From an uncultured Mediterraneibacter sp. (GTDB lineage Bacteria > Bacillota > Clostridia > Lachnospirales > Lachnospiraceae): DNA of 25,600 bases. Below are positions 15,833 through 23,996 of this stretch, piece by piece; the stretch's first letter is position 1; every line of letters starts with the position of its first letter. Location of the stretch: the NCBI RefSeq assembly GCF_934309415.1, contig NZ_CAKRDI010000037.1, forward strand, positions 1 through 25,600, written 5' to 3'. The translations under genes and the position numbers were made by a program. The notes beneath the pieces were generated by a model, which was not told where the DNA came from, ran no database searches, and worked only from the letters and a program-made list of their open reading frames with translations.

Positions 15833-16069
15833 ATATTTTTCTCTTGTAGCCAGTCCTCCCCGAATGTGTCGTTCTGATTTGTTTGTGTCCAGAACCTTCC
15901 TTGCTTCACGTGCTAAGGCCGGATTGATTTGCAGCAAACGATCCGTAACATCCTTGTGTACTGTACTCTTACTAATCCGAAACTGTTTCGCCGTCTGCCT
16001 CACTGTCGCATTATTTTCTATAATATAATCCGCAATTTCCACTGCACGCTCTTCAATATAATCCCTCAT
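15806..16069 (-). CDS. spoIIID: Sporulation transcription factor SpoIIID
   Basis: An 87-aa DNA-binding protein that, in spore formers, acts in the mother cell after sigma-E to repress and activate many genes and prepare for sigma-K. The helix-turn-helix 'TVRQTAKQFRISKSTVHKDV' (22-41), 'INPALAREARKVLD' and 'RHIRGGLATREKY' match SpoIIID closely over its whole length. The ATG at 16069 has AGGGG 7 nt upstream, but these bases lie in the 3' arm of a strong hairpin. A sigma-E-like promoter is at 16120-16149. Its 3' end overlaps the thi operon promoter. Marks the organism as a probable spore former. Confidence 0.95.
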   Translation of the reverse strand: MRDYIEERAVEIADYIIENNATVRQTAKQFRISKSTVHKDVTDRLLQINPALAREARKVLDTNKSERHIRGGLATREKYLHFQKEHV

Positions 16070-16076
16070 AGAAAAG

Positions 16077-16113
16077 CCCCTGCATAGTTTGTTTTCTACA
16101 ATCTATGCAGGGG
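16077..16113 (-). terminator. glgB terminator / spoIIID 5' hairpin
   Basis: An 11-bp perfect stem CCCCTGCATAG / CTATGCAGGGG (16103-16113 / 16077-16087), 15-nt loop, followed on the minus strand by CTTTTCT. It ends glgB transcripts, or forms the 5' end of spoIIID mRNA, and includes the spoIIID ribosome binding site. Confidence 0.7.
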
Positions 16114-16119
16114 GAAAGG

Positions 16120-16149
16120 GATGTATGTCTGATCTACTTTCTAATATTC
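16120..16149 (-). promoter_or_regulatory. Probable sigma-E promoter of spoIIID
   Basis: Minus strand GAATATTA (16142-16149), 14 bp, CATACATC (16120-16127). Compared with the sigma-E consensus KMATATTT and CATACAHT, each box matches 7 of 8. The -35 overlaps the glgB stop codon. A start 7 bp after the -10 falls at about 16113, the base of the hairpin. Confidence 0.6.
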
Positions 16150-18114
16150 AAATACTGCAACTCCATATGCCGGAAGTGGATATGCAATAGAATATGGCTG
16201 TCCGTCACATTCTTCTTTTACCGGCTTATACAATGTCGGTCTTACTTCACCTTTTCCACCATACTGTACTTCATCACTATTCAGCACAAGTTTACACTGT
16301 TTCCGTTTCGGAACTCCCACACGATAATCCGGGCGGGCTACTGGTGTAAAGTTGCATACGAACAGAAGGTTCTTCTTATTGTCCTTTGAATGTCTTACAA
16401 AACTGAAAATACTTCTGAAAATATCGTTCTCATTAATCCATTCAAATCCTTCCGGATCATGATCCAATTCATAAAGAGCTTTATTCTTTTTATACAGATG
16501 AAGAAGATCTTTATACCAGTTCTGGACCTGCTGATGCGGTTCCTCTGCCAGCAGGAACCAGTCAAGTTCTCTCTCTTCACTCCACTCACGAAGCTGAGCG
16601 AATTCCTGTCCCATAAAGAGGAGTTTCTTACCCGGATGTCCGATCATGAAAGCATATGCAGCCTTCAGATTTGCATATTTATCCCATCCTTCGCCAGGCA
16701 TCTTATTGAGCATAGAACACTTCAGATGTACTACTTCATCATGGGACAATACAAGAATATAATTCTCTGAATATGCATACTGCATGGAGAATGTCATCAT
16801 ATGATGTGCATTCTTCCTGAAATACGGATCCAGCTTCATGTATTCTGTAAAGTCATGCATCCATCCCATGTTCCATTTCAGGCTGAATCCAAGTCCGTCA
16901 TCCTCTGGTTTGCCTGTTACTTTCGGCCATGCGGTTGACTCTTCCGCAATCATCATGACACCCTTATTTCTTCCCAAAACAACAGAATTCAGATGTTTGA
17001 AGAACTCAATTGCTTCCAGGTTTTCATTTCCGCCATTTTTATTCGGAATCCACTGACCATCCTGTTTTCCATAATCAAGGTACAGCATGGAAGCTACTGC
17101 ATCCACACGCAGACCATCTACATGAAAATGTTCAACCCAGAACAGAGCATTTGCAATCAGGAAGTTCTTTACTTCCGGTTTCTCATAATCAAAGATCTTT
17201 GTTCCCCAGTCCGGATGCTCTCCTTTTCTCGGATCTGCATATTCAAATGTCGGTGTTCCGTCAAAATCAGCCAGACCATGTGCATCTTTCGGGAAATGCG
17301 CCGGTACCCAGTCAAGAATTACACCGATATCGTGTTTATGAAGATAATCCACCATATAAGCAAAGTCTTCCGGTGTTCCATATCTGGAAGTCGGTGCATA
17401 ATATCCTGTTACCTGATATCCCCAGGATCCATCAAATGGATGCTCTGCGATTCCCATCAGTTCTACATGTGTATATCCCATCTCTTTTACATACTTTGTG
17501 ATCGCCTCTGCAAACTCACGGTATGTATAGAATCCTTCATCTTCACGTCCCGGATGTCTCATCCATGAACCTATATGCACTTCATAAATAGACACTGGTT
17601 TATCTTCATTATTCCAATTCTGTCTCGCAGTCATCCACTTGGAGTCTGTCCACTTTAAGTTCGAAATATCTGCAACACGGGAAGCTGTTCCAGGTCTTAA
17701 TTCTGCATAATTTGCAAATGGATCTGCCTTGTACAGACGGTCCCCCTTCTGTGTCTCGATACAGAACTTATACAGATCTCCTGCCTTTACTCCCGGTACA
17801 AATCCAACATAAATACCCAGTGGATCCTGGCGTTCCATACAGTTGGCATCTTCATCCCATCCATTGAAGTCTCCAATTACAGAGACACTTTTCGCATGTG
17901 GTGCCCAGACTGCGAAGTATACACCCTTTTTTCCTTTTACTGTTACTTCATGCGCACCCAGCTTTTTATAAATCTCATAATGGTTTCCCTGACCAAAAAG
18001 GTAATGATCCAACTCACCTATTTCATAAGACAGTACCTTCTTTTTTCTAGTAGTTCCTGAGGATGTTTTTGCACCTGTCTTCACACTTTTTTTTCCACTT
18101 TTATTTACAACCAT
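16141..18114 (-). CDS. glgB: 1,4-alpha-glucan branching enzyme
   Basis: A 657-aa glycogen branching enzyme that cuts alpha-1,4 chains and rejoins them by alpha-1,6 bonds. A lysine-rich tail (1-28) precedes the CBM48 domain (about 60-150) and the GH13 barrel: DWVPAHF (268-274), nucleophile D338 in DGLRVDAVAS, acid/base E391 in IAEEST, and D459 in LSHDEVVH. After it comes LKCSML where many enzymes have GKxSLL, a substitution outside the catalytic set. The C-terminal beta domain is complete. The SD GAGGTG lies 5 nt before the ATG, and TATAAT occurs about 40 bp upstream. No other glg gene is adjacent, so the rest of the glycogen pathway is elsewhere. Confidence 0.96.
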   Translation of the reverse strand: MVVNKSGKKSVKTGAKTSSGTTRKKKVLSYEIGELDHYLFGQGNHYEIYKKLGAHEVTVKGKKGVYFAVWAPHAKSVSVIGDFNGWDEDANCMERQDPLGIYVGFVPGVKAGDLYKFCIETQKGDRLYKADPFANYAELRPGTASRVADISNLKWTDSKWMTARQNWNNEDKPVSIYEVHIGSWMRHPGREDEGFYTYREFAEAITKYVKEMGYTHVELMGIAEHPFDGSWGYQVTGYYAPTSRYGTPEDFAYMVDYLHKHDIGVILDWVPAHFPKDAHGLADFDGTPTFEYADPRKGEHPDWGTKIFDYEKPEVKNFLIANALFWVEHFHVDGLRVDAVASMLYLDYGKQDGQWIPNKNGGNENLEAIEFFKHLNSVVLGRNKGVMMIAEESTAWPKVTGKPEDDGLGFSLKWNMGWMHDFTEYMKLDPYFRKNAHHMMTFSMQYAYSENYILVLSHDEVVHLKCSMLNKMPGEGWDKYANLKAAYAFMIGHPGKKLLFMGQEFAQLREWSEERELDWFLLAEEPHQQVQNWYKDLLHLYKKNKALYELDHDPEGFEWINENDIFRSIFSFVRHSKDNKKNLLFVCNFTPVARPDYRVGVPKRKQCKLVLNSDEVQYGGKGEVRPTLYKPVKEECDGQPYSIAYPLPAYGVAVFEY

Positions 18115-18203
18115 AAAGCCACCTCACTGCTCTAAAATATTCATAATAGTATTATACTTGATGTCTTTCTAAAAAGAAAGCAAAAACATACTTTTGCACA
18201 AAA

Positions 18204-18231
18204 ATAGACAGTCTTTTTTCAGACTGTCTAT
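18204..18231 (-). terminator. Terminator of the TPR-AAA gene
   Basis: An 11-bp perfect stem ATAGACAGTCT / AGACTGTCTAT with a 6-nt loop; on the minus strand it runs into TTTTTG. It lies 24 bp after the stop codon. Confidence 0.85.
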
Positions 18232-18254
18232 TAATTGTGAACAATTTTTCGACA

Positions 18255-21200
18255 TTAAATGTTGAAATCATTCTCTGTAAGGAAAATTCTGTCGGCTGAA
18301 TCCGTATTTTTTCCAAATACACGTCTTACCAGCTTCTTCGCTGATGCTTTCTGCGAATGCTGAATTGCTTCATCCATCACATCTTTCACTTCTGCTACTG
18401 TTACTGCATGATCTTCTCTCTGTAATGAATCAATCTTACTATATAATGCAAGAATTCCCATTTCATCGATTCTATAACCATTTTCCTGTGCATAAGTCTG
18501 TCCGAATGTTACAAGTTCATCATTGATGAAAATCGGTACTTCCAGACGACTGGTGAATTTTCTTCTAAACTCTCTGTTTGATGAAAGCAGACGATCCAGA
18601 GGTTTTCTCTGTTCCTCGAGAACAATCAGAAGTTCTCCTGTATTCTGTTCCATTGCTTTATTCAGACGGGCTACTGTCTTTTCATTCAGTTTTCCTGCTT
18701 TTTCTATGATCAGCGCACCACCATACAACTTACGGAAAATATCTCCGATCTTCTTTTTATTTAAAGATTCACCGGTTACAATTGCAACTTTACCCTGACG
18801 GATATTTCTCTGTTTCTGAATTGCCTTTACAACATCTACTGCAAGTACAGTCTTTCCATTTCCCTTATTTCCAATAATTAAAAGGTTGCCCGTACGGGAA
18901 GTTCCTCTGCGGTTTGTACAGTTCTTATCCTGTTCCAGTACGTCTACCAGCTGCTCACTCATACCACGGACCGGTACGAAATAGGAGAACAGTTTTTTCT
19001 GCTCTTCTGTCAGTCCTGCTCTTGTACCAATACCACTCTGCATCTCAAGATCATAGCGTCCATGCACAATAAATCCTGTATCAGACAGTGACATTGCACT
19101 TGAAATCTCATCCAGCGGAAGTGGCGCTGTCTTTCCTGTTGCGATCAGCTTCGCAGTTTCTTTTCGGCTCAAAGGTGTTGTCGCAGACATAATGTCAATT
19201 CCATCATCATTCTCCGGGATCTCTCGGTCATCAATCTCTTCACTATGTTTTGGATTCACGCGGAATTCTTCTTCAAAGTCAGGAATTCCATCATCATCCA
19301 TCATGAAGTCTTCGTCAGATCCACTATACGCTTCCGGCTCATCATATTCTTCTTCATACTCGGAATCTTCCTCATAATCTGAGAAATCATCGTCTCCCTC
19401 ATCAAAAGACTCATCATATTCATCAGAATATTCCTCGTCCAGATCTTCGTCGAACTCTTCTGGCTCTCCCCAGTCATCTTCGTCTTCTTCCGGCAGGTCA
19501 TCAATTCTCAGTTCATCCGCAAGTTTTCCCATATTCTCATGTGGTTCTTCAACTTTTTCTTTTACTTCTTCGCGTACAACTGGTTCCTCTTCTTCCGGAG
19601 GAATGACACCTTCAATCTCATCAATCATGCGCTGAATATCCGGTGGAAGAATTGGTTCCGGCGCTTTTTTCTCCGGCACTGAATCTTCTTCTGCTGCCTC
19701 TTCGTCAAAACTCTCGGCATCCTGTAATTCAGGTTCAACCTCCTCAGCATCATCCAGATCAAGCTCTTCTGTATCTGTCACAAACTCTTCTGCATCATCT
19801 GCTTCAAAGTATTCCTCATCCGAAATCTCAGCATCCTCAAAGTCCTCTGTTTCTTCGACTGCTTCCGGTTCTACCTCTTCAAACAGATCGTCATCCAGTT
19901 CTTCTGCATCTGCAAACAGATCATCCTCTGCTTCCTCAAAGTCTTCCTCTAATGGTTCAGCATCTTCTGTATCAAATAAATCAGTATCTTCTGTTGGCTC
20001 CCAGTCTTCCAGAATATCTGCCAGATCAAGTTCTTCAGAATCTGTCAGATCCTCAACCTCTTCAGAATCCTCTGCTATTAAATCTGCGGATTCTTCTGCT
20101 TCCTCAAGGAATTCTTCTGCCTCACCCAGATCCAGATCACCAAAATCCATCAGCTCTTCTACATCATCCACATTCGGAAGCACTTCCTCAAACTCTTCTG
20201 CTGCTTCTTCACTGATCTCTGCTGAATCTGTTGTCAGTTCTTCTTCCTCATCAATCTCTGCTGTCGGAAGCAGCTCTTTCATTCCCGAAGGAACTGCTCT
20301 GTGCATTTTTTCCTTCTTTTCCTGTTCGATCTGATTTACCATACCCAGATCTGCAATGGATTCAATATCATTAATATCTGCTTCAAGATCTGATATATCT
20401 GGTTCAACGTTTGGATTGACCTGAACAGTCTCTTCTATTGCTTCAGGGTGAAGAAGCTGTTTTAATGCTTCATCCAGTCTCATCGTATCTCCGATTTTCT
20501 TTTTCTCCGGTTGAGCTTCTGCTTCAGAAAGCTTCTCAGATTCTGTTTCAATACTATCTGCCGGCTTTGTATCCTCTGTTCCAGAACTTTCAACTGTCTC
20601 TGTAGCAGTACTAATTATCTCTTCTTCCTCTTCCGGTTCAGGCTCTACAACATATTCTTCATAAACTGTACGATCATCAGATACTGCCGGCTGTTCCTCC
20701 GGTATCTCTTCTGCTGTCTCTTCATAAACAACCGTTTCTTCTGCCGGTTCTTCTTCCAGAGAATCTACTTCCTCATATACCGGAATTCTTTCCTGCTCAA
20801 CAGCTTCTCCTGCTTCTTCAGGAACTTCCTGTTCCTCAAGCGGCTGTGGAATTGCAATCGTGTCTGCCGTAAGATCTGTCTTTTCCTGAGTTTCTTCAGG
20901 TACTGATTCTTCTGTTGCAGACGGCTGCACTTCTTCATTGTCTTTCTTTTCATCAGAAAGATATGTGTCCAGATTCGGCATCTCTTCCGTATCTGCTGTG
21001 ATCACTTTTGCTGAATTTTCCTGTTTCGGATATCTGTGATCATATTTTTCCTGCTGTGAAGGTGTAAGCGGCTTATACTGCTTTTTCAGTTCCATCGCTT
21101 TATAAACATATTTTCCTTCACTGAACCAGAGAATCAGATCATCACATTCTTCCAGACACTCCGTTGTCTTTCCGGCTTCCTGATACAGCTTTGCAAGCTC

Positions 21201-21638
21201 GTAAGCCCACTTTTCTATATATTCAGCCTTCTTAAACTCTTCCAGCGCTTCAATCTGCTGTTCAACCGGTGCTCCCTGAGCTCTGAGAATCTGATATCTG
21301 AGAATATGTCTGTTCGGGTCTTTCGGAGCAATCTGTATAAATTCATCATAAAAATCGATCGCTTCTTCCGAATTTCCAGTTTTCAGTGCCAGTGTACAAA
21401 GACGGCATATGACTTTTCGGCTGCTCTCAGCACGACTGTATGCAATCTTTAACACTGCATAGCTCTTCTGATAATCCTGAGTCTTTTCATATATATCACT
21501 GACATTTGTAAGCATAAGAGAATTACGCACACGATTCCAGTCGATTGTATCCGCAATTGCTGCTGCTTTTCTGTATTCTCCTTTTTCCATAAGCTCAAGC
21601 ATCTTTTGTGTCTGTAACTTATATTCGTATTTGTCCAC
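18255..21638 (-). CDS. TPR / hyperacidic / AAA-like protein, unknown function
   Basis: 1127 aa from a GTG at 21638 (MDKYEYKLQ), chosen because GAGGTGA lies 5 nt upstream; 12 more codons are open upstream from another GTG. About residues 1-205 are TPR-type helical repeats ('GEYRKAAAIADTIDW', 'GNSEEAIDFYDEFIQIAPKD', 'AYELAKLYQEAG'). A very long Glu/Asp-rich, probably disordered region (about 220-815) follows. The end (about 860-1127) is an AAA-like domain resembling the SpoVK/CbxX fold: Walker A IIGNKGNGKT, Walker B position 'GGALIIEKAG' with E but no D-E pair, and 'LLSSNREFRRKF' as the arginine-finger segment. No signal peptide or membrane helix. I know similar Lachnospiraceae proteins but no function. 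It is monocistronic. Confidence 0.85.
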   Translation of the reverse strand: MDKYEYKLQTQKMLELMEKGEYRKAAAIADTIDWNRVRNSLMLTNVSDIYEKTQDYQKSYAVLKIAYSRAESSRKVICRLCTLALKTGNSEEAIDFYDEFIQIAPKDPNRHILRYQILRAQGAPVEQQIEALEEFKKAEYIEKWAYELAKLYQEAGKTTECLEECDDLILWFSEGKYVYKAMELKKQYKPLTPSQQEKYDHRYPKQENSAKVITADTEEMPNLDTYLSDEKKDNEEVQPSATEESVPEETQEKTDLTADTIAIPQPLEEQEVPEEAGEAVEQERIPVYEEVDSLEEEPAEETVVYEETAEEIPEEQPAVSDDRTVYEEYVVEPEPEEEEEIISTATETVESSGTEDTKPADSIETESEKLSEAEAQPEKKKIGDTMRLDEALKQLLHPEAIEETVQVNPNVEPDISDLEADINDIESIADLGMVNQIEQEKKEKMHRAVPSGMKELLPTAEIDEEEELTTDSAEISEEAAEEFEEVLPNVDDVEELMDFGDLDLGEAEEFLEEAEESADLIAEDSEEVEDLTDSEELDLADILEDWEPTEDTDLFDTEDAEPLEEDFEEAEDDLFADAEELDDDLFEEVEPEAVEETEDFEDAEISDEEYFEADDAEEFVTDTEELDLDDAEEVEPELQDAESFDEEAAEEDSVPEKKAPEPILPPDIQRMIDEIEGVIPPEEEEPVVREEVKEKVEEPHENMGKLADELRIDDLPEEDEDDWGEPEEFDEDLDEEYSDEYDESFDEGDDDFSDYEEDSEYEEEYDEPEAYSGSDEDFMMDDDGIPDFEEEFRVNPKHSEEIDDREIPENDDGIDIMSATTPLSRKETAKLIATGKTAPLPLDEISSAMSLSDTGFIVHGRYDLEMQSGIGTRAGLTEEQKKLFSYFVPVRGMSEQLVDVLEQDKNCTNRRGTSRTGNLLIIGNKGNGKTVLAVDVVKAIQKQRNIRQGKVAIVTGESLNKKKIGDIFRKLYGGALIIEKAGKLNEKTVARLNKAMEQNTGELLIVLEEQRKPLDRLLSSNREFRRKFTSRLEVPIFINDELVTFGQTYAQENGYRIDEMGILALYSKIDSLQREDHAVTVAEVKDVMDEAIQHSQKASAKKLVRRVFGKNTDSADRIFLTENDFNI

Positions 21639-21723
21639 CGCACTCACCTCATTATATAAATGTTCATCGGTCACAATTTATCTTAATTTATGCCTGTCTG
21701 GCACAAGCCGATACTCTTTCATT

Positions 21724-21752
21724 AGTTTACCATATGAGCTCGCTAATGTCAA
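21724..21752 (-). promoter_or_regulatory. Promoter of the TPR-AAA gene
   Basis: TTGACA (21747-21752), 17 bp, TAAACT (21724-21729), about 85 bp upstream of the chosen start. Confidence 0.7.
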
Positions 21753-21753
21753 A

Positions 21754-21789
21754 AAAATGCATCCTTAATCACTCTTAAGGATGCATTTT
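21754..21789. terminator. Bidirectional-type terminator hairpin
   Basis: AAAATGCATCCTTAA / TTAAGGATGCATTTT, a 15-bp perfect stem with a 6-nt loop and A/T-rich flanks both ways. It would end transcripts of the decayed gene before the next promoter. Confidence 0.7.
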
Positions 21790-21829
21790 ATGATTTATTT
21801 AATTGTTTTATTATACTTATTTTATATTT

Positions 21830-22276
21830 TGAATCGGAGGCTTATCCTGATTCCTGTTCCTGTAAGACCTATCTGTTTATTATTCTTCTTTAGTGATTTT
21901 CTGTAATCCACTTTAAAAGCTTTCTCCGAAAATTCTCTTTGTAAAATAATAACCAATCTGTTCTATAATAAAATCTTTCAGGTTCTTCTGCTGTTAGCAG
22001 TTTTTCCTTTCAGTATCATCCAAAGGATTATAATCTACTAAATGTTTCTTTACACATTTTTCGAAATTTTATTATATGTGGTATTTATATTCAATACGTC
22101 TGTAAATGTTTTATCATTTCTTTTATTTCATCCAGTCCTCATACACTCCGATTATTTTTACTATTTTCTTCTTTGCTGGATCTTTTCTATCTTTTGTAAA
22201 GGTCTCTTTCTTCACAGGAACCTTCATTTACCATACCACTGACATATTGATGAAATTCTGAAACTATACTGTCCAT
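21830..22276 (-). pseudogene. Decayed gene of unknown identity
   Basis: The minus strand starts with a perfect ribosome binding site (AGGAGG, 8 nt) and an ATG at 22274-22276 opening MDSIVSEFHQYVSGMVNEGS, which stops after 29 codons (22187). Beyond it, stretches that look translated recur in shifted or stop-broken frames, such as 'GLDEIKEMIKHLQTY' and 'RFYYRTDWLLFYKENFRRKL'. This pattern is typical of a gene broken by several frameshifts and stops. I cannot name the family. Promoter, operator-like palindrome and terminator all seem intact around it. The alternative is a real 29-aa peptide gene. Confidence 0.45.
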
Positions 22277-22310
22277 TGGCCCAGCCTCCTGTTTTCCGTT
22301 TATTTTTAAT

Positions 22311-22337
22311 CTGACTGAAATTTTTAATTTCAGTTAG
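22311..22337. promoter_or_regulatory. Operator-like palindrome
   Basis: CTGACTGAAATT, TTT, AATTTCAGTTAG: 11 of 12 bases match between the arms. It lies between the promoter and start codon of the decayed gene, as for MarR- or TetR-type autoregulation. Confidence 0.5.
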
Positions 22338-22397
22338 TTAAATATCTTCTCCATTCGAAATACTTTTGTATTTAAGTATCTCTTTTAGATTGACTTA

Positions 22398-22426
22398 ATG
22401 ATACCATTCGCTCTTTGTTTTGTCAA
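22398..22426 (-). promoter_or_regulatory. Promoter of the decayed gene
   Basis: TTGACA (22421-22426), 17 bp, TATCAT (22398-22403) on the minus strand. The region 22427-22560 between here and the purC leader is AT-rich and I see no gene in it. Confidence 0.65.
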
Positions 22427-22589
22427 TACATTTTGTATTTATTTTTGAAATAATTTAATTATTATATTTCATTCATTTAATTATCAGATTATTATGCAAG
22501 TATTATCATGCTTATTAATTTCTATTCATTTTCGTTATATATACATGGCCGAAACTTTCTTGACAGATAATATCCAGGAGTGTTAGGGT

Positions 22590-22643
22590 GATACTGTTCA
22601 CAGTATCAGAATGGTTTTTCAAACACGTTCCAGAGTGAACAGT
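22590..22643 (+). promoter_or_regulatory. Alternative-hairpin region in the purC leader
   Basis: GATACTG-TTCA-CAGTATC is a perfect hairpin (22590-22607). Its core ACTGTTCAC (22593-22601) can instead pair exactly with GTGAACAGT (22635-22643). The two folds exclude each other. The 9-bp arms are the same as the ends of the repeats at 10262 and 12393. It lies 55 bp before the purC start. Confidence 0.45.
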
Positions 22644-22697
22644 TGCGAAGATAAAGTAACTCTGTAATCAATATAACGCATATGATGAGGTGAAAAA

Positions 22698-23573
22698 ATG
22701 CAGGAATTAAAACCAATTAAAGAAGGTAAAGTTCGTGAAATTTATGATAACGGAGACAGTCTGATCATGGTTGCTACAGACCGAATCAGCTGTTTTGATG
22801 TAATTCTTAATAATGAAGTCACAAAGAAAGGTACTGTTCTGACACAGATGTCCAAATTCTGGTTTGATCTGACAGAAGATATCCTTCCAAACCATATGAT
22901 TTCCGTAGATACAAAAGACATGCCGGAATTTTTCCAGCAGGAAAAATATGAAGGCAAATCTATGATGTGCCGTAAACTGAACATGCTCCCGATCGAATGT
23001 ATCGTTCGTGGATATATCACAGGAAGCGGATGGGCAAGCTACAAAGAGAACGGAACCGTCTGCGGCATTACATTACCGGAAGGATTGAAAGAATCTGACA
23101 AACTGCCGGAGCCAATCTACACACCATCTACAAAGGCTGAGATTGGAGATCATGATGAAAATATTTCCTTCGAGCAGAGCGTTGATCACCTTGAAAAATA
23201 TTTCCCTGGAAAAGGCCGTGAGCTCGCAGAAAAACTGCGTGACAATACGATCGCGCTTTACAAAAAGTGTGCCGAGTATGCATTAAGCAAAGGAATCATT
23301 ATTGCTGATACTAAATTTGAATTTGGGCTGGATGAAGATGGCAATATGGTCATCGGTGATGAGATGCTTACACCTGACAGTTCCCGTTTCTGGCCTGCTG
23401 AAGGCTATGAGCCAGGTCATGGACAACCTTCCTTTGACAAACAGTTTGCCCGCGATTGGCTGACATCTAATCCAGACAACAACTGGACACTGCCTCAGGA
23501 AATCGTTGATAAGACAATCGATAAATATCTGCAGGCATATGAAATGCTGACAGGAAAACCACTGGATAAATAA
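22698..23573 (+). CDS. purC: SAICAR synthetase
   Basis: A 291-aa enzyme that condenses CAIR with aspartate using ATP in purine synthesis. Typical segments: KEGKVREIY (8-16), ATDRISCFDV (26-35), ECIVRGYITGSGW (99-111), 'DTKFEFG' near 200 and 'DEMLTPDSSRFW' near 215 with metal and ATP contacts. It is the longer form, with the C-terminal extension seen in yeast-like and many clostridial enzymes. GAGGTG lies 5 nt before the ATG. It is the only plus-strand core gene here and stands alone; no other pur genes adjoin. A TTGACA occurs at 22560-22565, but no convincing -10 box follows at the right distance. Confidence 0.96.
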   Translation: MQELKPIKEGKVREIYDNGDSLIMVATDRISCFDVILNNEVTKKGTVLTQMSKFWFDLTEDILPNHMISVDTKDMPEFFQQEKYEGKSMMCRKLNMLPIECIVRGYITGSGWASYKENGTVCGITLPEGLKESDKLPEPIYTPSTKAEIGDHDENISFEQSVDHLEKYFPGKGRELAEKLRDNTIALYKKCAEYALSKGIIIADTKFEFGLDEDGNMVIGDEMLTPDSSRFWPAEGYEPGHGQPSFDKQFARDWLTSNPDNNWTLPQEIVDKTIDKYLQAYEMLTGKPLDK

Positions 23574-23609
23574 TTTTCCGAACAATTTATCCCTATGAAT
23601 TGAGTTCTT

Positions 23610-23636
23610 CTAGAGTGTGTCCCTGGATACACTCTG
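23610..23636. repeat. Relict of the MITE-like repeat end
   Basis: CTAGAGTGTGTCC, followed by GGATACACTCT, forms a short hairpin. Its first 12 bases are identical to the tip of the element at 15343-15508. Confidence 0.4.
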
Positions 23637-23673
23637 AAGTACATTTAAATTTTTATAATCTATTGCACGTTTA

Positions 23674-23726
23674 CAAAAGAGAAGAAGCATATTTCCCCCT
23701 GTAAGAAGTATGCTTCTTCTCTTTTG
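23674..23726 (+). terminator. purC terminator
   Basis: An 18-bp perfect inverted repeat CAAAAGAGAAGAAGCATA / TATGCTTCTTCTCTTTTG with a 17-nt loop, followed on the plus strand by TATTTTTTCC. Confidence 0.8.
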
Positions 23727-23739
23727 TATTTTTTCCTGT

Positions 23740-23967
23740 ATGTTCCTGTGCAAATGGTTCAAACACACATTTCTGGAACTCCTCAGTCATTCCGATTCCT
23801 GTATCCTGGCAGACAAATTCCATCATTGTCATTTCCGGCTGTTCTGATGGAATTTCAATGCAGCTGATATAGATCTGTCCGTTTGCTCTGTTATATTTGT
23901 TAGACTTACTTGTAAAATACTTTACACAAACTACGCTTAAAAGAATAATAAGTAGTATAAGCAGCAT
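23740..23967 (-). pseudogene. Histidine kinase fragment
   Basis: The frame contains 'NGQIYISCIEI', then 'VCQDTGIGMTEEFQKCVFEPFAQE', which are the end of an N-box region, the G1 box and the F box of a HATPase_c domain, as in hybrid sensor kinases. No dimerization domain, H-box or G2 box is present, and the N-terminal stretch (MLLILLIILLSVV) looks like a chance hydrophobic run or a fused tail. The frame then runs into the purC terminator and stops at 23671. It is best read as the remains of a kinase gene different from the intact kinase next to it. Confidence 0.65.
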
Positions 23968-23996
23968 TGTTATTTTTTTATGTTGATTTTCAACGG

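Noticed and set aside
16690..16740. GlgB with LKCS in place of GKxS after HDEVVH
   Set aside because: The catalytic residues D338, E391 and D459 are intact and the position is outside the active triad, so it is likely ordinary family variation.
19643..20215. 190-aa plus-strand frame, leucine/proline/glutamine-rich
   Set aside because: It is the antisense of the Glu/Asp-rich region of the TPR-AAA gene; low-complexity codons keep the opposite frame open.
22042..22242. 66-aa hydrophobic plus-strand frame
   Set aside because: AT-rich, no ribosome binding site, and the opposite strand carries the more convincing gene remnant.
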